Source: Gnetum montanum
Lineage: Eukaryota > Streptophyta > Gnetopsida > Gnetales > Gnetaceae
Reading direction: 5' to 3'
Assembly: GCA_015680685.1 (NCBI GenBank)
Contig: MNCI01010753.1
Span: forward strand, 128,480-192,479
Length of the DNA stretch: 64,000 nucleotides
Of this stretch, positions 57,681 to 64,000 are shown one piece after another (the stretch's first letter is position 1; each line of letters starts with the position of its first letter). The position numbers were made by a program, and so were the translations under genes. Under the pieces are notes generated by a model. It worked only from the letters and a program-made list of their open reading frames with translations, had not been told where the DNA came from and searched no databases.

Positions 57681-58616
57681 TAGACCATTAAATAGAAAAA
57701 ATATTCTAGCATGTAGTATATGTACAAAGGAAGTGTGATTTTATATGGTGTAATCATACAATAAGAAGAAACTTAGTGGTTAAGTATTAAAAAAAGAATG
57801 TAATTCTAAAGTATGCATGAAACCAAGATAGATAGTCACAAGTGCCTATATGAAAAAGATAGATAAAATGGAACAAGTAAAGAAACAACTTTTTAAAATG
57901 AAATATAAAAAAAATAAGATATGGATTAAAAAAAGTTAGAGATCTTGAAAAAAATTTAAGCAGAGCTTATAGAACTAAAGACATTATTAGACTTACTCAA
58001 ATATGTATTCCTAAATTAGCAAACTAATATTTGTTAATTCTATCTTGATAGAAGAACAAAAGAAGAAGTTGGTTGAAGTTATTAACAAATGGCCTATAGC
58101 CTTTGCATGGTCTTATGATGAAATAACAAAAGTCAATCTAGACATATGTCAACATTGTATCTACACAAATCTAGCTATAAAACAATGTTACCAACCTTAA
58201 CAAAGATTGAATTCCAAATCAAAAGAAGTCATCAAGTAAGAACTTTAGAAATTGCTAAAGATAAGACTCATCTAGCAAATTATAGATAGTGAGTGGATAA
58301 ACCCACTCATCATTATCCCAAGGAAAGGTGGCAAATGGAGGATCTATATACACTTCATGCTATTGAATGTAGCTACATTCAAAGATAATTTTTCTATGAC
58401 ATTTATAGATCAATTCTTAGATACCATAGCATGGTATAAATACTATAGTTTTTTGGAAAAATATAGTAAATACAATTAGATCAAAATAGCTCCACAAGAT
58501 CATGAAAAAATCACCTTCATGAGTTTCTAGGGAACTTTTGCATATAGATGAATGCTATTCAATATTTTTAATGCTCCCACGACTTTTCAGATACTTGTTC
58601 TTAGCATATTTTAGTG
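57681..58616 (+). pseudogene. RT relic of element F, N-terminal part
   Basis: 'WPIAFAWSYDEITKVNLDIC'-like lead (reads FAWSYDEITK, about 58100), 'SEWINPLIIIPRKGGKWRIY' (58290-58345), 'FKDNFSMTFIDQFLDTIAWY'-like, 'KIAPQDHEKITFM', 'FNAPTTFQILVLSIF' (about 58570-58613), broken by the LTR-like insertion at 58617. Confidence 0.75.
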
Positions 58617-59301
58617 TAGACACCAAGCACAACAAGTATCCAATTCCCTTATAGACAAACTTTAATTAAGTCAAAAGAGAACAAAGCATGAACAATAAAG
58701 AATTCTTCTTTATTCAATGCCAAAATTATACTATAAATGCTAGAAGCACAACACAATCAAGTATTTGAAATAAGACCCAAACCAATCCTCTCTGACTCTT
58801 ACAATCATCTAAATAAACACTTAATGTGACAAACATGAGGAACCTAACAATTGAGACACTCTTCTCCTCTCAAGACCTTGCAATGTTATGGTAGATAGGG
58901 TCCCAACACTATTGATGTATCTTTGGTCTTTATATAGCCTTAAGTAAATGTTCTTCTACCTCTTAAAATTTTCACCTTTTAAAATTTTTATTTTTTTGAG
59001 ACTATGAGTTGTTGTATCATAGAATACGATAAGATTATAGCTCATAGCCCTTTGTACTAGTAAATCATATTAAATTTTAATCACTACTTCTTCCAGGGTT
59101 ACAACTAGATTGCAACGACTAGTAACTCAAAGTTTAATAACTCTAATCAGACTACAACTTGCACTCTCAAAATATAGTCTCCTACAATTGCATCAGTCTT
59201 GCATTTCACTGAAGAATATGAAACATGAGAGATTTGCTCTTGGACAGCAAACTACGGTAAACTACTACTTACAGTTACCTACTTGATCTATGTAAACATC
59301 A
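58617..59301 (-). mobile_element. Solo-LTR-like insertion inside RT of element F
   Basis: Starts TGTAGACACC and ends AACATCACA, i.e. TG...CA ends. On the minus strand it contains a TATA-like 'GGCTATATAAAGACC' and then 'GCATTGAATAAAGAAGAA', as in a small Copia-type LTR. It interrupts the RT frame, which resumes near 59380. Flanking pentamers (tttag, gataa) do not match, so borders or class are uncertain. Confidence 0.5.
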
Positions 59302-59339
59302 CAGATAACTTTAAAAAGAAAACCAAATATAATTATTTG

Positions 59340-59840
59340 ACTTCTACAACTTCTAAGGATACTATGAATGTAGAATACATTAAAAAGATGGATTGATATT
59401 CTTATCATATTTTAAAAGCATATTAACAATGGTGTAAAGGTCTTTATTAATGATTTATCCACATATGATTCTAATTTTGGATAGGAGGATCACCCTAAGC
59501 AAGTGCTACAATAATGTGTTGAAATAAATTTGAAGCTCAGTTAGTAAAAGCATCATCTAATGGTCTAAGATAACATAGTTCTTAGACACAAAATTTAAAA
59601 AGAATTGATTAAAGTAAATCCAGACAAGATAAAGATCATACAAGGCATCACCCAAAGGCCACAAATATTCAAAGATATTAGATTATTTATTGGTCACGCT
59701 AGGTATTATAAAAGATTCATTGAAAATCTCTCCAAGAGCATCACTAGTTGAGTTAACAAAGAAGAATGTGCCATTCATTGGGTTGAAAGAATATGAAAAG
59801 GATTTCAAAGTTCTCAAGAAAAAGCTAAAGAAAGCTCCTA
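59340..59840 (+). pseudogene. RT relic of element F, C-terminal part
   Basis: 'GVKVFINDLSTYDSNFG' (about 59434-59483): the catalytic FMDD box reads FIND, so one Asp is lost. 'IRLFIGHARYYKRFIENLSK' (about 59678-59740) is the connection region. Confidence 0.75.
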
Positions 59841-60163
59841 TTCTTCAAGAGCTAAACTAGTTAAAGCCATTTCACATAATGATAGATGCATCTAACTATA
59901 TATTAGGGGTCATGCTTATGCAACTTAATAATCAAAAACATCCATATTATATTATATGTACAAGTAGAAGCATCGTAGGAGAACAATGTAGCTACACCAT
60001 CATAGAGAAAGAATTAATGGTAGTGGTGTATGCTCTTCATAGTTTTAGATATTATGTGACTGGCTATTATATTTATGTTCACATCAATCATATTACCATT
60101 AGATTTCTAATGAACAAACTAGTGGTTAGTATAAGTCTAGATTTAATTATACTAAGAATATAA
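59841..60163 (+). pseudogene. RNase H relic of element F
   Basis: An open stretch at 59879-60163: 'MIDASNYILGVMLMQLNN' (Asp kept), 'YTIIEKELMVVVYALHSF', 'RYYVTGYYIYVHINHITIRF', 'LMNKLVVS'. Collinear with C. The frame then ends in unrelated DNA. Confidence 0.8.
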
Positions 60164-60930
60164 GAGCTTCTTGTGTTTTGATGATGTTGCTATTCCTCTA
60201 GTAATGCATATTCTTTTGGATTGCACTTACTTTTTCATTTTAAGATCATAATATACTTAGGACTATTATTCATAACTCATTATATTACAAATGTTTGTAC
60301 ATGGACTTACCATAGTCCTCACTTGGTAAATTATTAAATTCCTCCTAAGCTTGGCTTCACAAACATATTTTGTATTGTGAAGTCCTTTTAACTTAGCTTC
60401 ATCTACTTACAAATTACTTATTCATAAGTCTTGCTTTTCTTATTTCATCTTAATCTTCTAGATGGCCTTTTCTTCTTCTTCAAGAAATTGGATCCAGCTG
60501 AATCTTTAATTTTTATTTAAAAAATCAGATCCCATGTCATATGGATCACATGTGTCTTTTGCAATACTTACTCATCAATTTTTTAGAACTGATGAACTTT
60601 TGTTGCTTTTATTCATTCTTATAGCTTAGGGTATTCTTCCTTCTTACTTTTACAAATCACTACTATTCTTCTCTCATGGTTCATGAACATTACTTATGAT
60701 TGTCATTCCAATATTGCTTCTTCATTTTGCTTGCTCTTACAATTACTCTTTGTTGTACCTTCTCTTCAGTTCATCATTTTTCATGTTTTGGTAAGCACAT
60801 GAGGTTTCTTATATCTTGTAAGAAATTATAACTATTCATTAGATCATTATGACCTTTCATAACAATTGATAAATTGAGTTAAAAATTAATGATTATGATT
60901 TAACTTAGAAGTATATTCTAATAGGTCTCC
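60164..60930. mobile_element. Unidentified insertion between RNase H and integrase of element F
   Basis: About 770 bases of T-rich DNA with no counterpart in C and no coding. It replaces the end of RNase H and the integrase zinc finger. No terminal repeats are obvious. Could be a diverged solo LTR or a deletion filled with foreign DNA. Confidence 0.4.
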
Positions 60931-61600
60931 TCATACTTATAACTAAAGAGAATTTGTATCTAATTGTTGTTATTGATTATTGCATTAAGTGGGTAGAAGC
61001 TATTGCACTAATAGATTACACATTAACTACAAATATGAAACTTTCCTAGCATCATATCATGAACAGATTTGGTATATCAAGAGCACTAATTTCAAATAAT
61101 GGTACTCAATTTACAAATGCTACTTTTAAGAAATTAATGCATTTCTTAGGAATCAAACACAAATTAATAACACCGTATCATCCCCAAGCAAATGGTCAAG
61201 TAGAATTTACCAATAGAGAAATTACAAGGATATTAATGAGAATTGTTAGTAAATATAGGAAGGAAAAAAGTACAAAACTAAATAATGCTCTATGGACTTA
61301 TAGATATACATGAAAACTTTCTATAAGATATTGTTCCCATGACTTAGTGTATGGTAAGCTACCCACTTTACCCATTCAAGCTAAGCTCCATACATTGATG
61401 CTTGCATGTGACTTAGACATTGGCCTTTATCTAGCATAAAGAGAATGATTAATGAACTTAAATTTACTAAATGAAAATGAATTAGTAGCATTGATGAATA
61501 ATCTAATACATACGAACTACACCAAACAATTGCATAACACTAGAAGATGATACCTAGAAACTAAGTTAGATGATAGGGTCCTTTACTCTAATCCTAATAA
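60931..61600 (+). pseudogene. Integrase relic of element F
   Basis: 'LIVVIDYCIKWVEAIALIDY' (60957-61017), then an open stretch 61059-61313 with 'ISRALISNNGTQFTNATFKK' (second catalytic Asp replaced by Asn) and 'NGQVEFTNREITRILMR' (Glu kept). 'HDLVYGKLPTLPIQAKLHTL' follows (61338-61397) with C-terminal remains to about 61600. Confidence 0.8.
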
Positions 61601-62752
61601 TTTTTGCAAATTTGATTTTTTACAATCTTCCAAAAATACCTCTATGAATTAGATGTTAAGTATCTAACTTGCAATTATGAATGGTTTTCAAGTCAATATA
61701 ACCCTCAGTAAATCAATAATCATGATATGAAGGAGTATGAACTTCTAATTGAATATGGACTTAGCCCATCATCCATTAACTAGGAATGATAGGAAAAATA
61801 ATGAAAAATGATAATTCTAAGTATAAAATTAAAAATTTCTAACCAATACAACTATGTCTAACCAATGCAAATAAAAATTACTATGGAAATTATGCTAATG
61901 ATAACTTGGAATAAAATGTAAATGATAAATAAAAGGATTGATATGGGGGAAAGAATTTTGGTATTCCCTTCCAAAGAATTCAAATGATCTATTAATAAAA
62001 TATGAAGTTTTCCTCCTATAGAGGGCTAAAACTACTAGTATCGATGACAAACATATGAAAGATTAAACTAATAATATGAGACATCTTATAAGTGAAGTAA
62101 GGATTTTGATAATGAAAATTGGTCTTTGATAGATGTAGGTGTGGATGCAAAAGTTGTAGATGTCTACCAAAGCTTTAAAAAATTAAATCTAATACATGTG
62201 ATGCAAAGGCTACCAAAGTGAGGTTGTAGTTGATGTTGACATTAGTCTCAATGCCAATGCATAAGCCATTAGGAACTTAGGCTTGGACTAAGCTTGCAGA
62301 TTACTAGAAGAAGCTAGGATGGTCATGAAGCATGTGACAGATATTGAAAAAACAAGTGCTCATGTTCTTGACCTCTCAAAATCAAAAAAAGTACTATGCA
62401 TATCAAGAAATCAACCCCTTAATTTAGATATGGATCTAGTACTTATAGGCCTAGGGTTTTCAAATTCAATCTTAAGTTAAGTAAATTTGAATTAAAGTTT
62501 TTTTTTGGAAAGTTAAGGTTTGAAAAAGTTGAGTCATTTAGGTGACATGAGATGTTGATGTAGTGACATTGATGCTAATGATGATGTTGACACTGACATA
62601 GTGACATCGATGCTAATGCAAAAAAATGTAGTAATGATGACAATGACATTGACATGGGATACTAATGCTAGAGACTAGCATTAGCATGAGCTAACCACTC
62701 TTAGAAAAATTTCTCATGTTCCATATGTTGATGCAAATTTGACTAAGGTAGG
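61601..62752. other. No recognised gene; repetitive GAC/ATG-rich stretch
   Basis: Decayed 3' region of element F or spacer. 62560-62700 has short reiterated phrases ('agtgacattgatgctaatg' and variants, 'gatgttgac'). No 3' LTR of F identified. Confidence 0.4.
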
Positions 62753-63577
62753 TGATGAGTCGTGATATTGTGTACGAGATATTGTATCCGCGATATTGCG
62801 TTCGCCCCATGATATCACGTACGCGATATCGCATCCTGCCTCATTATCTATAAATAAAAGGTGGCTTTCCTTGTTTGGGAGTTCGTCTAAAACCCTTAGC
62901 TAAACTCTTGCAGTTTTACCATTCCAGAGTTAGAATAATTCCTATGTGCCCGCAGTTGGAGTCACAGAGTGAACGGATCTTTATTTGAGCAAATTGTACC
63001 TGAGCACCCATTTGTGTACGGCAATAAAGATGAACTTTATGATAAACCTTGCAGCATACAGATTAAGCTAAATAGTAATTAATTATTGTTGAATGTTTAA
63101 ATGCTTTCCTAGTTAATTAATTTCTCTCTCAACCCTTGATTCTCCTAGTTAAGTATACTCAGTATGATCGCTTCGAGCATGTGTGTAGCACTTGGTAACC
63201 TAGTAACAATTAGCATTTGGTAATCCCAGCAGCGTTGCACTAGTTCAGGATGTGTGCAGCAAGTGGGAATAGATACTAGTGTTAGGAACGATTAGAACTT
63301 AGTTAGTGAATAGTTAATGTAAGTTAGTCACTTAGTTCTCTTCACCTTCCCTTATTAGCATAAGACATTAAAAAGATAAAAGTTATAAAAATCATATACC
63401 TCAAGCTTACTTAACCATACAACCATGATAATACAAGTAAGTTTGGGAAGACAACAATTGATTAACCTTCAGTGTTCCATTAAGGCACGTAAGCACTTAG
63501 TCCTTGGAATTTGACTGGATCGTGCGTGAAATGCTCGTATTCGTAGGGACGCTAGAACAAACCCTTAGGGTTAATCA
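62753..63577 (+). repeat. 5' LTR of element E
   Basis: TGATGAGTCGTG ... GTTAATCA. It contains the densest GATATC/GATATTGCG cluster (62761-62835), 'tctataaataaaaggtggc' TATA region (62849-62867), 'taactctt'-type leader, and 'tggtaatcccagcagcgttg' shared with C and F. Confidence 0.8.
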
Positions 63578-63579
63578 AT

Positions 63580-63597
63580 TGGCATCATTGATGGGGA
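63580..63597 (+). other. Primer-binding site of element E (tRNA-Asp type)
   Basis: TGGCATCATTGATGGGGA, two bases after the LTR. Close to TGGCGCCGTTGCCGGGGA with transitions and a transversion. Confidence 0.7.
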
Positions 63598-63693
63598 CTT
63601 AGTAGTTTGTGTGCTACGTAGAACATAGGAAATCATTCATATCATTGGGACGCTAGAACAAACCCTTAGGGTTAATCAAGAAAGGATAAGACA

Positions 63694-63981
63694 ATGGTAG
63701 ATCACACATCGAACAAGACAAAAGTGTCTTCTTCTTCTCACAAGAGCACTTCATCGCCTAGGACTAACACAAGAGACAGTTGGCGGTAGAACACACGTAA
63801 CCAAGATCCACTAGTTCCTCAACAATTTCATGTGGTATATACTTATCACAATGAGTATGTACCTGACTTTACCTTTATTCTCCATCAAGATGAACAACTT
63901 CATTGGAGAGACTTGGAGGGTAACATAGTATTGCCTCCAGACCAATCAGTCCCCAACATGCTCCTTCGTGCTCTCTCATGA
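63694..63981 (+). pseudogene. gag start of element E
   Basis: ATG at 63694 followed by 'VDHTSNKTKVSSSSHKSTSS', one TAG at about 63787, then 'QQFHVVYTYHNEYVPDFTFI' and 'LEGNIVLPPDQSVPNMLLRA', ending at TGA 63979-63981. Aligns with C Gag (46009-46221), which also ends at a TGA at the same place. Confidence 0.75.
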
Positions 63982-64000
63982 ATAGGCATGTCATTTTTGT

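Larger units (their letters stand above)
43645..61600 (+). mobile_element. Element F: old Athila-like retrotransposon split by element C
   Basis: LTR (43645-44511), decayed tRNA-Asp primer site and the start of gag (to 44977) are interrupted by element C with a perfect AAGCA duplication. Gag, protease, RT, RNase H and integrase relics then continue on the same strand from 54928 to about 61.5 kb in collinear order. The 44800-44900 stretch aligns with the gag start of E (63880-63970): 'aagatgaacagtttaaatgg' against 'aagatgaacaacttcattgg'. F is more diverged than C and carries two further insertions. No clear 3' LTR: 62753-63577 is related but is followed by its own primer site and gag. Confidence 0.7.
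62753..64000 (+). mobile_element. Element E: Athila-like retrotransposon, 5' end, cut by the window
   Basis: LTR 62753-63577, primer site, then a gag start. Same family as C and F. Only about 420 bases of internal sequence are in view. Confidence 0.8.

Noticed and set aside
62753-63577. 3' LTR of element F
   Set aside because: It is followed by its own primer site and gag start, and F LTR is clearly more diverged; taken as the 5' LTR of E, although a tandem LTR-sharing arrangement cannot be excluded.

Overview
The window reads as nuclear DNA from a large-genome seed plant, most likely a gymnosperm. That is an inference from AT-rich, intron-bearing plant-type sequence, one housekeeping gene with a 3.4 kb intron, and roughly 80% of the window being old, heavily mutated retrotransposons. 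No bacterial operons, CRISPR arrays, rRNA genes or intact tRNA genes are visible.

The only host gene I can reconstruct end to end is a Derlin (ER-associated degradation, DER2/Derlin-2 type) on the minus strand at 35875-42029. It has six exons with GT-AG borders that join without a stop or frameshift into 237 codons. Its largest intron carries a decayed RTE-type LINE. The DNA upstream of the start codon has a CCAAT box next to a CCACGTGG box (ER-stress-element-like) and a telo-box. Several tRNA-derived SINE-like relics lie further upstream (42.5-43.3 kb) and one lies downstream (35.3 kb).

Left flank (1-35 kb). A Copia-like LTR relic (about 0.9-1.9 kb) precedes element A (2162-31480, plus strand), an Athila-like Ty3/Gypsy element with about 800 bp LTRs, a tRNA-Asp primer site and near-matching 5 bp target duplications. 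A is split by element B (7014-26397, minus strand), a 19.4 kb Tat-lineage element with 1.9 kb LTRs, a near-matching 5 bp duplication, gag, protease, RT, RNase H, a second (archaeal-type) RNase H and integrase. Between the protease and RT of B lies about 6 kb of extra DNA. It contains tandem repeats and, on the opposite strand (16167-19742), a multi-exon reading frame whose first exons resemble an FCP1/SCP-type HAD phosphatase. This is the most unusual object in the window. Beyond A lie the integrase-chromodomain tail of a chromovirus (31.7-33.2 kb) and an integrase fragment of another.

Right flank (43.6-64 kb). An old Athila-like element F (LTR from 43645) was interrupted in gag by a younger relative C (44978-54922, perfect 5 bp duplication AAGCA) and resumes at 54928 through to about 61.5 kb, with further insertions inside its own pol. 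A third relative, E, starts at 62753 and runs off the window. All four Athila-like copies share a decayed tRNA-Asp primer-binding site just inside the 5' LTR.

All retroelement genes are pseudogenes. Many of their stops are TAG or TAA where the family has glutamine, as expected from long-term cytosine methylation and deamination. Nesting order and by-eye LTR divergence agree: A is older than B, and F is older than C.
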